The notes below the pieces were generated by a model. That model did not search any database and was not told the DNA's origin. It saw only the letters and a list, made by a program, of their open reading frames with translations. From positions 20,928,747-20,992,746 of the forward strand of contig CAMZMU010000075.1 of the NCBI GenBank assembly GCA_947311845.1: a stretch of DNA of 64,000 nucleotides. Direction: 5' to 3'. The translations under genes were made by a program, and so were the position numbers. The stretch's first letter is position 1. Each line of letters opens with the position of its first letter. Shown here one piece after another: positions 34,217-47,015 of the stretch. Origin of the DNA: Poa pratensis. Lineage: Eukaryota; Streptophyta; Magnoliopsida; Poales; Poaceae.

Positions 34217-35275
34217 TCACATGCTAATAATTTGATGGAAAATTTATTTGGGAATTCTATAGAATCCAAATATGAAACTGGGATCAAACAACTAAAAGCT
34301 TCTATGGATAGGTCAACTTTATGTCTACAAACTTATGTGGAGGACTATCCTACTAAAAATGATTTGCATTCATTTATCCTTCATACCAAGTCTAGGATGA
34401 AAAAGACAAATAACACTCTTTCTGGAATCTCTTTGAAAATGGAAACAATATTGAATTATGCCAAGTCTAAAAAGAAGTTGACTAGGGAATTGAATGAAAG
34501 AATATCTTCTATGCTGGAACCTTTAGATAGGGATATTAAGAATCATGTTGAAGGGGAGGATGACCTCCTAATAGCCTTGAATCTTGCTTTAAAGAAAAGG
34601 AATGAGAATCTTGCTTGGGAAGAAGTTGAGGAAGTTAAAATGCTTAATGAAGTCAAGGATCCTTTGCTTGACTTAGAAAATTGTAGCTTGCATGAATTAA
34701 TATCTATCTTACAAAAATTTGCAAGTGATCCTTCCATCAACACTAACCAAGCAGGTTTTGGTTCTTATATTGCTAATCATGTCTTGAAAGAAAAGATTGC
34801 TAGGTACAACCAAGAGGCTATGATACCACCTAAGCTTGGGGATATGTGGATACCTAAGGTACTAGTAACTATTGGAAAAGAGACACACCATGCCATACTT
34901 GATCTAGGATCTAGTGTCTCTGTTTTATCTAAAGAACTATATGAAGTGCTTGAATTGAAAAATCTTGAAAAATGCTCTATTGAACTAGCACTTGCTGATG
35001 ACTCTATTAAACATGCTTTGGGAAAAGTAAGTGATGTTATGGTAGAGTTACATATGACTTTTGTGCCTGTGGATTTTCTAATCATGGATATGGGGAATAA
35101 AACCTCTAGTCCTATTATTCTTGGAAGACCTTTTCTTCGTACCACAGGTGCTATCATTGATTCAAAGGAAGGGAATGTAAAGTTTCAGTTTCCACACAAG
35201 AAGTGCATGGAACACTTTCCAAGGAAGAGGGAACCACCAAAGTTCAAGCTCCCTCATGAGCTTCGTCCACAATAA
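34217..35275 (+). pseudogene. Athila Gag C-terminal part and aspartic protease after the CACTA insertion
   Basis: From the right TCA duplication the frame continues gag sense (ENLFGNSIESKYETGIKQLK), then a Lys-rich coiled coil and KEKIARYNQEAMIPPKLGD. The retropepsin core has LDLGSSVSVLSKELYEVLEL and later PIILGRPFLRTTGAIIDSKE. The end KFQFPHKKCMEHFPRK parallels the other Athila element. It stops at 35275 and no RT follows. The frame is also open backwards into the CACTA end, giving a 434-codon fused frame starting at 33971. Confidence 0.85.
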
Positions 35276-37646
35276 AACAACAAGTAAGAAGCCTAGCTAT
35301 ATGGCTATAAAGAAAGCGCTTTGCGGGAGGCAACCCGGTTATTTTTGTGTGTGATTTTTCTTTGTGTCCTCTTGCTGTAACAAGAGATTTTGTGTCTAGT
35401 TAGGTTCTGGAGTTTTTAATAAAGTGCCAAGTTTTACCCTTTTTGGTTTGAAAAAGTTGCTTATAGCGTTCGGAGATTTTATTCCTGCACGAGTCAGTGC
35501 ACGGTATGATTTTTAATTCTTATTCTGTAACTCCGAATGAGCTCATATTTGAACTGTAGTTGCAACTTTTCATCCTCTGTATGCATGAATTTTTTGGAAT
35601 TTTTCGAGAAAGTTTGGTAGGGTAGAAAAATACGTTTTGCTGCTGCTGTTTTTCTGGACAGATTCTGTCCCATTTTGTTTGATGCATGCTTTGAGCTTTT
35701 AAGTTGAATCTTTTTGATCCAATTGAGTTTATGAGTAGGCATACAACATTATACACTTTCTGGACATGTCATATGAATTTTTGTTCAAGGATTATATGCA
35801 GCAAGGAACCTATTTGTTTATCACTATTAATGCACCCCACAGAAAAGAGATGGGAGAAACGGTGTTTTGAAGTTTTTTCACAGGGATTGGAGGAGATGCA
35901 CCAAGAGCTATCCAAGGATGGTGAAGACCATAAGCTTGGGGATGTGAAGACAACCCCACTGGACCTACACACTCTCGGTTTGCACACGTCCAACTTCTGT
36001 TTTTCGATCGAAACACTTTATCGCATAAACTTGGAGCGTCGTTTTTTGTTTTTGTTTGAGTCTTGAGAGACCACCACACTATCAATTATATATGAGAGAG
36101 CTACTGGAAATATGGGTTGAAATATGTTGGATGCTTTTATAAGATTGGGAAAAGGGATGTTTGACTTGATTTTTAATGATACATATAGTTGCATGATTCA
36201 TGAGCTTGTTTATGAGTAATAGTTTGCAAATTCTTTTTGTAGAGCTATCACTTATTCATGTTTTGGTGCTGATTGTTATTTACTTGGTTTAACATGGATT
36301 AGTTAGTTCTATGGACACTCATGCATGCATCTAGATGGTCAACTTTCTCCCTTTTGCTAGCCCAAAAACTCCAACAAGCAAAAACTTGTTTCCAACACCT
36401 TCAACCAAAGTTATTCCAGTGAGTCCACCATATCTACCTATTGGCTTTATGCTATTCCGAGTATGTTTAACATGTTGTTTGTGTTATCTTACCTCTGAAT
36501 GAAAATGTTTATGTTATTGATTGCAATGGAAAAAATTGGTTATATAGCTCTCACGAACTTGATGCACAATGTTCTTTTATTTGCATAATAAAACTTGACC
36601 CATTGTGATTAAGATTATGATGTTTGTGGCTTGATGAATGTTTTGGGTTGGAAGTTAGCCCATATGTGCTGTCACATGCAAGCTTTCAACACGCTCTTCA
36701 TCTCATTTAGTTGATATCATGTGCTTTTGTCTATGGATGCTTATCATGTTGAAATAAATGTGGAAATAAGTGAGTTTAAATGAGTTTGTGTAAATGGTTA
36801 GAGAGACGCCTGGGCCGCTAATCTAAGCCATGCATCATTCATGGTGGAAATTTACTTACATACTATGGTGAACCTTCTGTGATACACCTTGCAATAAAAA
36901 ACTATTCCAAATGGTAAATAAAAAGGGTGTTGAGATTGTTCATTTTGTTTGTTTGTCTTGTCATTTTGATATGGGCTTGTTCCATATCTTGGGACAAGAG
37001 GTACCCCAGTTGACGCTCTTGATGATACTATTATGCTTACAATGATATTTAATTGAACTTGCTTTGTTTCCCAAGTTGAGTAACACATGGTGTAAGTACT
37101 TGTATTCAAGGGGCATGAGACATTCAACCCATTCTTTATCAAGCACACTACTCATATTTGCTTTCACTTTAACCTTAATCATTCAAGATGCTATGATAGG
37201 GGCAATGAGAGCTTGACACCAATGAATACCTTATTGCAATCATTAACTTAAGTAGAAGAGTTTGGAAGTTGGATGAAACTTATGCATGCTTTACCTCTAC
37301 TCACATATACATCTTTCCAAAGTGTACACCTATCATATTCAGATTTTCATCTACACTCTATGACCATTGTAGGATGTTCTACTTATCATTATGCATACAT
37401 GTGTTCCATATTACTTGCTACCATGTTACACTTTGTGAACTATCAATGAACATCCTTGTCTTGAATACTTGATATCACTTCATAAACTATTTGCATATTG
37501 CTACTCCTTTGAAGAATGAATCATTTGACTATATGTAGCAATAGTAATCATCTTTGATATCCATTGTTAAGTATTAAATTGCAAAGTCCATGTTAGTTTT
37601 ATCATCTTCATACTCGAGGACGAGCATGGATTAAGCTTGGGGATGT
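35276..37646. other. Non-coding 3' internal region of the plus-strand Athila element
   Basis: The pol position is taken by 2.4 kb of AT-rich sequence without RT or integrase motifs. A TAAGCTTGGGGATG block occurs at about 35930-35943 and again as the polypurine tract at 37632-37645. Confidence 0.65.
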
Positions 37647-39147
37647 TGATGCATGTAAAATGCATACATGAACTTTGCACTTTAATTGCTTATATTCCAA
37701 TCATATTTGCATCATATAAGGGTTATATCAATGTTTTATCATGATTTTGGAATATCTTAATGATTTCCTATTTTTATGGAATTAACCCTGCACAGGCAGA
37801 AAACCCCGTTTTCTTATTTTAATGTTTCAGGGACCCAAACGTCAACGAAATCACCTGGAAATTTACGGGCGTCAATATTTGGAAGGAAGAAGGACTACGA
37901 AAAAGGAAGCGGCAAACGGAGGCCCGAGGGCCAAACGAGCAGGGCCCACGCGGCCACAGTACCAGGCCGCGTGGGACCCACCCGTTTGGGCCTCGTGGCT
38001 CCGTTGCCTTCGATCTCTTCTCCACCGAAGTAACTTATGTATCTCTCCTCTCTTGAGCTTCACTAATTAGCACCGTATGAGCTGCTGAACATGATTACGG
38101 TCACCGTTGTAATACCTTTGTGGTGGATCTTTATGAGTTAATATATGTTTGAGATTGCAATGTTTGTTTCAGTTATGAGTATAGATGCATATTATGTACC
38201 CCGTTCTTGTCTACTTGTTTTGATCAAGCATGTTTATGAGAGCGTGTGAGGGGAACGTGTGCATTAGTTGGAGTAACGGGGGGTGGCTAGTGCAGTGAAC
38301 GTGAGAGAAAGTTCTGCGATCCACTTTGGTATCTTTACCTTACTTTGTTACCTCACTAGGGATAAACTAAAATACCATGCTACCGGAGATGTGGGTGTGA
38401 CCATTGCCACTACTCCATGACTAGATCTAGCATGTTCTTATTTTCACTTCATGTCATGATACTTAATGCTATACTCTGAGTTATCTTAATTACTGAGGTG
38501 TTATGATTTAGTTCGCATCTTGGTGGAGTATAAGTGAGGTTAATAACCAAAAGATCTCTATGTTAGGACGTGAGGCCCATATATCTAAGTAACTTGTTAT
38601 CAAACCTTGTGTTGCAATCTCATATGTTAACTTTGTGTGTTCCATTGTCTACCACTTTATAAAGAGAGAGTGCACTTGTGAAACCATGAACCCCAGTCCA
38701 TTTTTAATCATAAGAAACACCTTTCCAACATCATATACCACTTTTCTATTTTCAGCCATCATTAAATCCGAAAATACAAAAATACTTTTCATCTTGCATA
38801 CATCATTCAAAAACCCAAAAATATCATTTATCATTGCATCCACCATCATTGCATATTTATTTCTTGTTTGCATTGCATAACTATCCTGATATCATTCTTA
38901 CACCTTGTGCCTGACAACCACAGGTGAGGTTGAGGACCAAAACATCTAACCTTGTTTTGTAGGTAACCAAAAGAAGGATAAGAAGATAAATCTACCACTT
39001 CAGATTCCCCGAGAGTTCGATATTAAACCCTCGAGTCACCACTCGTGGGGAAAACTGTCTTCCACTTACTACACACTCTGCACTTGGAGTCTCAACCTAA
39101 ATCCGTTTATTTGTGCAGGCATCAAGACTTGCTCTTCGGGATCATCA
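37647..39147 (+). repeat. 3' LTR of the plus-strand Athila element (1501 bp, promoter segment deleted)
   Basis: It is colinear with the 5' LTR, but CTCCACCGA at about 38020 joins directly to AGTAACTTATG. This removes about 222 bp, including the TATA box. The remaining sequence differs only at scattered positions. Confidence 0.92.
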
Positions 39148-39152
39148 GGTAT

Positions 39153-39255
39153 GTATACCGTTCCCTCCGTTATTTTATATCTGCATAGTAATAGATCCTG
39201 GCGATTTCGGTTATCGTTTTAGGATTTTTTTGTTTTCTGCACACGATTCCCTTCA
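39153..39255 (+). repeat. Left LTR of the copia element, second part
   Basis: GTATACCGTTCCCTCC to CACGATTCCCTTCA matches 45540-45645 and resumes the LTR after the Athila insertion. The tRNA-Met primer site follows at 39257. Confidence 0.9.
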
Positions 39256-42200
39256 GTGGTATCAGAGCCAATCTATGCGTAGATATAGTAGTACGGTTAG
39301 AACTCATGTTGAATGAGGGCACCGATCTTATAATTGTTTCCCTATCACGTGCACTTGCTTATGCCATCGGCATTGAGTTGATGAAGTGGCCCAGACCGAC
39401 CTTACGCGTATGCTTACGCGAGACTGGTTCTGCAATTGACACATGGCTGATACCATATATGCGAATGGCGGGTGTCTGTCTCTCTCTCAATAGACGGCTT
39501 GACATTTTCAATGGAGGACCCGAAAGGGATATAAAATTGACAATTATTTGATCGGTGTTGTGGTTGTAGGTTCGTAGGTATGAAAGCGGTTCTATTTACG
39601 AAAGCCCCTAAGCCACGTAAAATATGCAAAAGATAAAGTAGAAAGCTTCTAACTTTATTTTGCAGGGGCAATGTGATATGGTCACGGTAAGTTTCATGAA
39701 TTGTTTATAAACTGTCGGCGCAAAGGAGACCATTGGCGCAAGGACCATATCATGTCGCATTACATTTGATGTTATGTTATTGTGTGCATCTTATATTGTG
39801 TATATATATAGTTTTATATATTAGTTACACGGCGGTAGTAATATAAGACGATCCCTCCAAAATACTATATAGTGTTCACCCTTTATCGTGCACCACCGAA
39901 AGTTCTCCGATACGAGGCAGGCCGTGACGATCGGGTGTCAGACGTATCTGCGTTCGCATAACATGAGTGTAAGCCACGTTGCACAAGCAATACGCTAAAG
40001 GTTATTTTGGCGAGCCTAGCATGTACAGACATGGCCTCGGAACACAGTGACCGAAAGGTTAAGCATGAGTCACATAGATGTTGTGATTGACATATCGATG
40101 TCTACCTTTGAAGCTATGCTATCGGCCGTGACGATCGGGGATAGTGTATCGGATGGGGATCGTGTAATCACTAAAACGATGCGAGGGATGTTCGTTTTGA
40201 GTGAGAGTTCTGGTAGTTTTATTTCATTAAAACTTGAGCCCATATTTATTATGAACAAAGTCTTTATGTTTTGCAAAAACCTTTGTAGATAATAACCTGT
40301 TTAATAGACTTTTTAATTTAGGTGCATTCCTGTGATTGAGAAGCTTAAAAGGTTGGGTCCAAACTTCATATTTTATACCGTAGCTTGAGGATACTCCTTG
40401 TTTCAAACATTTTAGCTTTATATGATACAAAACCCGCTAGGAGATAAAACCAGAGATTCCGCTAATAAAAAGAATAATTTGGATTATCAAGTTTTGTGCG
40501 GATAATTTCATCATAGTCCAGTGTATGCTATGATCTCTTCCATAGAGAATGAACTGTGGGTGCGTGTTGACAGATCGCGAACATTTGGAATGGTCGCTGA
40601 GACTGATGATCTGTATCCACCGTAAATCAGGTTTTCTTCTCAACCAAGATGGAAGAGAACACTCGCATTAAAGGAGCACGTGGCAGTCATACTTGATGAG
40701 ATTAGTCATACTTGATGACATTAGTCATACTTGATGACAATGAGACGCCTCGCTCAGCTCGATCACTGGATGACAAACAACGTTGCCAGATGCAAATGTT
40801 TGTCATAGACTATGTCATGCAAGGGGAATCGTTCACCTTCATGAATTCTTGGTTGTGTTGAAAAACCAAGAAGATGAAACGAATCACCGGGAAGTCATCA
40901 ATGATGATAGTGTATATATGATATACGAGTTATGAATGTTTTACCTAAACAAGTACTTGCAGCAGTGACTAAGTTTTGATACTAGTCATGTTTTATGAAA
41001 ACAAGATTTTCTGCTTGAGTAGCTTGGAAGGATGAGGAGACAATGTGTGTTGATGATGGCAGACAATATGTTGTGATGGCCATAGACACTCTCTCTGCAT
41101 CTACCGTTTTGGATTAATTTGGATCTGAACAAATTCCGTTTGATCGCTTGTTAGCATGATCATTATAAGTGTGTCTTGCCTCTAGCGAGACAATTATTCA
41201 TATTTGTTAGTGACAAATTGTTGTCCTACATTTATGAGTGATATCTTTAATGATCATACACCGATTATGAATGGAATGTTCTTATATGAATCCAGATGGT
41301 AGTAGCTCCCACATTTATAACATTAATGCCAAAGGATACAAACTTAATAATGACACCACATTATTGTGGCACTAACGTTTTAAGTCATGTCAATGTTATA
41401 TGCATTAAGAAGCTCCATTCAGATGGACCTCCAAGTCTTAGATTTTGATCTTTTGACACTTGCAAAATAACTAAGACACCGTTTTCTGGAAACGGGCATT
41501 TAACTTATTGATAATCATACATAATGATGTGTGTGGATCAATGAAGTACGTTAACGTGTAGTGGAAATCATTATTTCGTAAACTTCACCAATGATTTGAG
41601 TAGATATATGGATATCCACTTAATGAAATGCTGGTCTGAAAAGTTTGATTAGTTCAAACAAGTTCGGAGTGAAGTAGGAAAAATAAACTTAACAAGAAAA
41701 TCAAATTCCTGCGATACAGATCGAGGAAACAAGGATTTGAGTTATGAGTTTGGCATATCATTGGAAGACTTGTGAAAAGAGTTCCACAAATTACGCCGCA
41801 TGGAACACCACAATGTTATGGTGTGTTAGGACGTCGTAATCACACTCTATTGGATAGTGTGTGGTAAATAAAATCTCTTATCGAATTATTGTGATCATTG
41901 AAGTCATATGGTAGAAACAAAACATTCACGTTAGATAATAAGGAAACCATCTAAATCCGTGGAGGCAATACCATATGAGTGATGGCATGGCTTTTAGCCT
42001 AGATTGTCGTTTCGATATTTAGTGTTTTGATATGATCAAACCTAAAACGGATAAATTCATCTTTGTAGTATCTAAGAAATCAGTTGGATACATTTCTCAC
42101 AACAAAGGCAAATTGTTGCCGGAACATGCCTTACTCAAGAAATAGTTTCTTGTCAAAAGGGCATAAGTGGGAAAGAGAGTAGAGCAAGACAAAGTTAATG

Positions 42201-44032
42201 AACTTTCTCTCCAGACATCAGAGTGGCGCAACGGAAAATGTTCCGGTACCGTCCTCCACAACTGGAAGAAGCTGATGATAATGATCATGATGCTCAGAGC
42301 TCATACTAAGGTCGTAGGCGTATGAGAATGTGTTCCGCACTATGTGGTACGACAATCTTGTTATGAACATCATGTTAATAGAACATGACAAACCTACGAA
42401 CTACAAAGAAGCGATGGTAGACCTAAGTCCGAAAATGGCTATGAGCCATATATAATCCGAGATAAAATCCATGTACGATTACCAAGTAAAGACTTGGGTA
42501 AATCTTCTTGATGGGCTCCAGCCGTTGAGAGTAAATGGAATTTTATGACAAAATAGAACTGACGGAAAGGCAACCGTCTATAAGGATCGATTTGTCTCAA
42601 AACAGTTTTGACAAATTCAAAAGTTGACCACAACGAGATTTTGTCTCAAGTGGCGATGCCTAAGTCTGTTTAGGATTGTTCTAGCAATTATTTTCAATTG
42701 AGAAATTGATGGATGGATAAAGAAACCGTGTTCCCTAATGGCAACATTAAGGAAGAGTTGTAATTGGTACAACAAGTAGGTTTTGTTGATCCTAAGGATG
42801 CTAGACATGTATGCAAACTTCAGTTGTCCATTCATGGGCTGAAGCAAGCATATCGGAGCTGGAATCTTCACTTTGATAATGTGATCAAAGGATTTTGGAG
42901 TCGTCCAAAATAGTTGAAGAAACCTGCATTTACAAAGAAGTGAGTGGGAGCTAAGTAGCTTTCTTGATCTTATATGTGAATGGCATATTTGAGTGGGAGC
43001 TAAAAGAAATTCCTGGTCTTATATACGGATGGCGTATTTAAGTGGGAGCTAGGTGTCATTCCTGATTTTATATGTAATGACATATTAAGAATGATACAGA
43101 TCCTCTAGTAAAGTATAAATGATTATTTAAGTGATTAAATTTTCTATGAATTAGGCTTTAGATTTATAATTTGTATAGATCAAAAGGGGCTTAATAACAT
43201 TAGGTCGGAATATTTTTCTAGGTTAAGATTCTGAAATGTTTCAGAATAGAACAAGCGAAGAAAAGGTTCTTACTTGTATGACTAGGTAAAATATTAAGTT
43301 TATCTTGGCGTTTCAGCGATAGTTATTGAAAGAAACGGATGTCCGACATCCTCTATGCCTCAGCCATAGATTCTATCATACTGAAAGCTCGACTTGGTGT
43401 GACCCAAGTTCTTGGTTGAAGAACGGGTTCTAGAGTGATCCCTGGATGGATCAATGAACAAACGTTAAGTATATCCTTCAGTGTCTAAAGAGAACTGAAG
43501 ATATGTTTTCTGGTATGGGGTGTAAGTGAAAAGACAACTTGCCGTAAAAGTTACGATGATGCAAGTTATGACACTGACCCATACGATTAGAAATCTCATA
43601 CAGGAGAAGTCCTTTGTTTTGAAGAAAGACAGGTTAGCTTGCGAAGTTGCATATGAATGCACTGTCGCATAATCTACATAGGTATAGGAATATATGTCTA
43701 CTTCAGAAGTAGCAAGTGTGATTGGACTGAGCAGTTTTCTTGAGCATGCATGGTTTCCCTTAATAGATCTCTTAGACTTTTAAGGCCCATGCTACGCGAA
43801 GTTTCGAGTCTCACTCCATCGACAAACATGTATTTCACCGTTATCAAAAGATACGGGATGATGTCAAACCAGGTGACATAGAATCATTGCAATGCACATA
43901 CAGATCTCAATGTGGGAGACCTGTTGACTTAATTCCTCTTCCACGAGACAAGCATGTACCAAATTGCTATAGGTGTTAAGCTTTTACCAAGTTGTAAACT
44001 AGATTAAATTGCACTCTACTGCAAGTGGGAGA
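39256..44032 (+). pseudogene. Decayed internal region of the old copia element
   Basis: The primer site is at 39257-39269. No long ORF survives. RT sense is still readable at 42440-43000: NLLDGLQPLRVNG-like text, VYKDRFVSKQF, NGNIKEEL, GFVDPKDARHVCKLQLSIHG and LKQAYRSWNLHFDNVIKGF. A run of YVNGI-type text in three tandem copies follows at 42942-43085. An RNase H-like tail and the polypurine tract (GCAAGTGGGAGA) precede the right LTR. Gag and integrase cannot be placed with confidence. Confidence 0.75.
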
Positions 44033-45645
44033 CTAAAGAGATATGCCCTAAGGCAATTAATAAAGATATTTTATTTGTCATATCTTGATTGTTCATAATA
44101 CGTTTTGTATCATGCTATAATTGTATTAAGCGGAAACATTAATAGACGTGTGATGTAAACAACCAGGTCCCTAGTAGCCTCTATACTAGTCCATTGGGCA
44201 ACCGATGATCAAGGTTTCCTAATCATGGACATTTATGTCAATTAACAATGGAGTCATGTCATTAGGTGAATGATGTGATGGACACACACCCAAGATATAT
44301 AGAAACGTAGTGTTCATACCTTTGACCGTGAGATCATATTTAATCGCTGCTTATGGAAGGTGCTTTGATTGCATCAAACATCATGTCTTATTTAGCATCA
44401 CAATAAAGGTGTCCCTTTCGGGTATCCGAAGGAAGTGGTAGAGGAGAGTGATCAAGAGCGGGATTTGCCAATCCACATAGCAGGATAGATACTCTGGGCC
44501 CACTCGGTGAGATTACATCAATAAGCTTGCAAGCATGTGACTAGGTCACGGGATGTAATATCACAGACGAGTAAAGATAGAATTGTCAAGTGACGAGATC
44601 AAGCTCGGTAATCGTGATACCGGAGAACGAGTCTCGGACAGTCTAAGTATCTCTAGGCAAAGGTTGAAACTGGACGTCTAAGGTTCAAACGATAAAAAGA
44701 CATTCGTGGACGCACATGCCTATCATGGCAGTCCAGCCACCGCTGATAGTCATTGATCGGAGAACGTGTCTCGATCAAGTCTAGAGTGTTCCCGAACCGC
44801 TAGGGTGACACACTTAAGGGTTGGTGACGTTTATTTAGATTGGACGTAGAGAAGAAAATAGAGAGAAGAACACCGAAGTGTTCCGGGTGATATCCGACGA
44901 AGTTCGTGGGCCGGAGAAATGTTTTTCGGAGCCGGAATAAATTAGATAATATGTATTTAATATTAATTAGTGTAATTAATAGTTAAATACATTTTATTTA
45001 TTTATTTATTTTTGGAAATTTTAAAGGCTGCACACCTAAATGGGCCTAGACCAAAGGGGAAAGGCCTATATAGGGGGGAAACTTCCCCCTTGATGCGAAT
45101 TGGGGTGGGGAACCCTAGGTGGGCCAAATGGGGCCCACCTAGGGCCGACGACTGCCCTTGGCTGGCGCACCATGTGGGATAGTCCCACATGGCCTAGCCA
45201 AGGTGCCAGGCACCCCTCCCATCCCCTTTAAATAGAGGTGCCCTATGCCTTGGAAAAGGACACAATTCTCTCTCTCTCTCTCTCTCTCTCACCCGGTTTA
45301 GACGTGGCTCCGCAATTGGGGTTACGCACGGGTTGAGGTTTTCTCCACTATACGCACACCGCCGTGCTGCTGGTTCTCTCCGGTCCAAGTCTTCTACTTC
45401 CGCTGCCCGGCTGGATTGGAGCCCGGAGGTCGTCATCTTCTGCGTACGTGTGTAAGCTCTGCGAGGTGCTACACGTGTGGCACTGGAAGTACGTCTTCTT
45501 CCTCTACATGACCTTGAGGTCTTACGGTCTACAAGGGTATGTATACCGTTCCCTCCATTACTTTATATCTGCATAGTAATAGATCCTGGCTATTTCGGTT
45601 ATCGTTGTTAGGAAATTTTTTGTTTACTGCACACGATTCCCTTCA
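44033..45645 (+). repeat. Right LTR of the old copia element (1613 bp)
   Basis: It matches the two parts of the left LTR with many point differences and indels, for example absence of the GGCGCCGCC... segment near 29675-29750. This shows an insertion older than the Athila nested in its partner. It ends CCCTTCA followed by the CTCTT duplication. The (CT)n tract is at about 45266-45290. Confidence 0.92.
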
Positions 45646-45909
45646 CTCTTTTCGAAACGTCCCCACCGCCCTATCACCATGACCTCTCGGCTTACTCTGC
45701 GGCTGGTTCGAAAGGTGGCAACGGAGAACGTGGGCGAGTGGGATGAGGGCCAAATCTACACTAGAAGGCAAAGAAATCTTGTTTCATGTGTTGTGGCCGG
45801 CCTTGCAGGCCCAGTCGTAATGGATTTTTGTGCTTTTGCGTTAATGATGCTTTGTGTTTTAATTTGTTCTTAGCAGATGAACACAACCAGACCTCGATGT
45901 TTGTGGTTT

Positions 45910-46779
45910 ATTCAAGTTTTCCCTCGTCCTCCACTGTACTTTCCCCCTCTTGTTCTCTCTCCTCACCTTCTCTAGTTGAGATTAGCCCCGGCCACTCCAG
46001 CTCCTCTCCCCCTCCTACGGCGGCCTTGTCGACTGTAGTAGGAGGGGGAGGGGTGGCCGGCCCCCTTCCGTAGATAGGTTTGTTTTTAGGTTTTGTTTAA
46101 GCTTGTCCTATGTGGCGTCTGGCTTTATGCCGTGGAGGTTGCTCCTGTCGGTGTCTACGTGCGGTGCTAGGAGGTTGCCGGAGAGGTTCCCCTTTGGGTC
46201 ACCATGGTGGTAGCCTCGCGTGCGGGGAAGGATCTGACATGACCTTCGTCAATAAGCGTGCTCGGCTTTGGGTGTTGGGGTTCTTGCCAGGTCTGGTCGT
46301 CAAGGTGGCGGCCGAGATGGTTCGGCTCTGAGATCTGGAGCTCGTGGGGTTGGTGGTGAAGCTACGAATGGCGGAGTTTATCAGTGACAGCTTGTTCTTG
46401 CCGGTGCTACCCTCGGCCGAAGAGAAAGCCACTCCACGCTCCGGTTCTTCATGCACCAGAGGTTCTTCGTCCTCTAGGCCGGCGTATCTTCAGGGATGAT
46501 CTTCCCCGACCTAGGTGCAGCTTTGCACACCCATATGGCGCCAAGTGGTGCCGTCCCCGGCGGCATGGCGGTTGGCCGTTTCCTCAGGTCCCAAATCGGC
46601 AGCGGTGGAGAAGAAGGATCATGTCGCGCGTTCAGTTTCTTTTTGAGGTCCTTTTTGCAAAATCTAAGAACTGTGCTGTAATTTCCTTTTTTTGTTGGGG
46701 TTCTGCTTGTATATGTATTCCCACCGCTTTAATAGATGCACTTTCCGGGTCCTTCGGGACCCTTCCCTGTTAAAAAAAA
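45910..46779 (+). mobile_element. Short LINE-like insertion with poly(A)
   Basis: About 870 bp ends in TTAAAAAAAA and is flanked by an imperfect 12-bp duplication (TGTTTGTGGTTT at 45898, TGTATGTGGTTT at 46780). It is GC-rich and has no RT. The layout suits a non-autonomous or internally deleted LINE. The boundaries rest on the imperfect duplication. Confidence 0.45.
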
Positions 46780-47015
46780 TGTATGTGGTTTTGTCGGGCC
46801 TTGGGATGGGTTTTGGATCTAATTTACCAAAAAAAATTCTAAATCTATCAAAGTGAGATTGTAATTTGGACTCGGTTTAAAAGATATTATATTTTGAATT
46901 TTTTGTTTCTTAAAATAAATGCGAAAAAAGAGTCTCTCCCACGGTTTCGTATTCCTCCCTCTAATCCTCTCCAGGATAGTTGGCGAAAAAAGGAAAAAAA
47001 ACTCTCCCACACTTA

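Larger units (their letters stand above)
29769..39147 (+). mobile_element. Non-autonomous Athila-type Ty3/gypsy element nested in the copia LTR
   Basis: LTRs at 29769-31494 and 37647-39147 share TG...CA ends (TGATGCATG...GATCATCA). The 5-bp duplication GGTAT flanks both sides (29764-29768, 39148-39152). A primer site TGGCGCCGTTGCCGGGG lies at 31505-31521 and a polypurine tract AAGCTTGGGGATGT at 37633-37646. Gag and protease are present but split by a CACTA insertion; RT, RNase H and integrase are absent. It is a different family from the minus-strand Athila element but has the same gag-protease-only layout. Confidence 0.93.
28197..45645 (+). mobile_element. Old copia LTR retrotransposon (Angela/Barbara-like), carrying nested insertions
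   Basis: The left LTR is 28197-29768 plus 39153-39255 and the right LTR is 44033-45645. A perfect 5-bp duplication CTCTT flanks the element (28192-28196, 45646-45650). The tRNA-Met primer site TGGTATCAGAGCC starts at 39257. The LTR opening AGATATGCCCTAGAGGCAAT resembles Angela/Barbara-type copia LTRs of Triticeae. The right LTR start has mutated to CTAAAG. The internal region has many stops but still shows copia RT sense. The left LTR hosts the 9.4-kb Athila element. Confidence 0.92.

Noticed and set aside
39257..39269. tRNA-related sequences at the primer sites as possible tRNA genes.
   Set aside because: Only the primer-complementary 10-18 bases are present; there is no cloverleaf.
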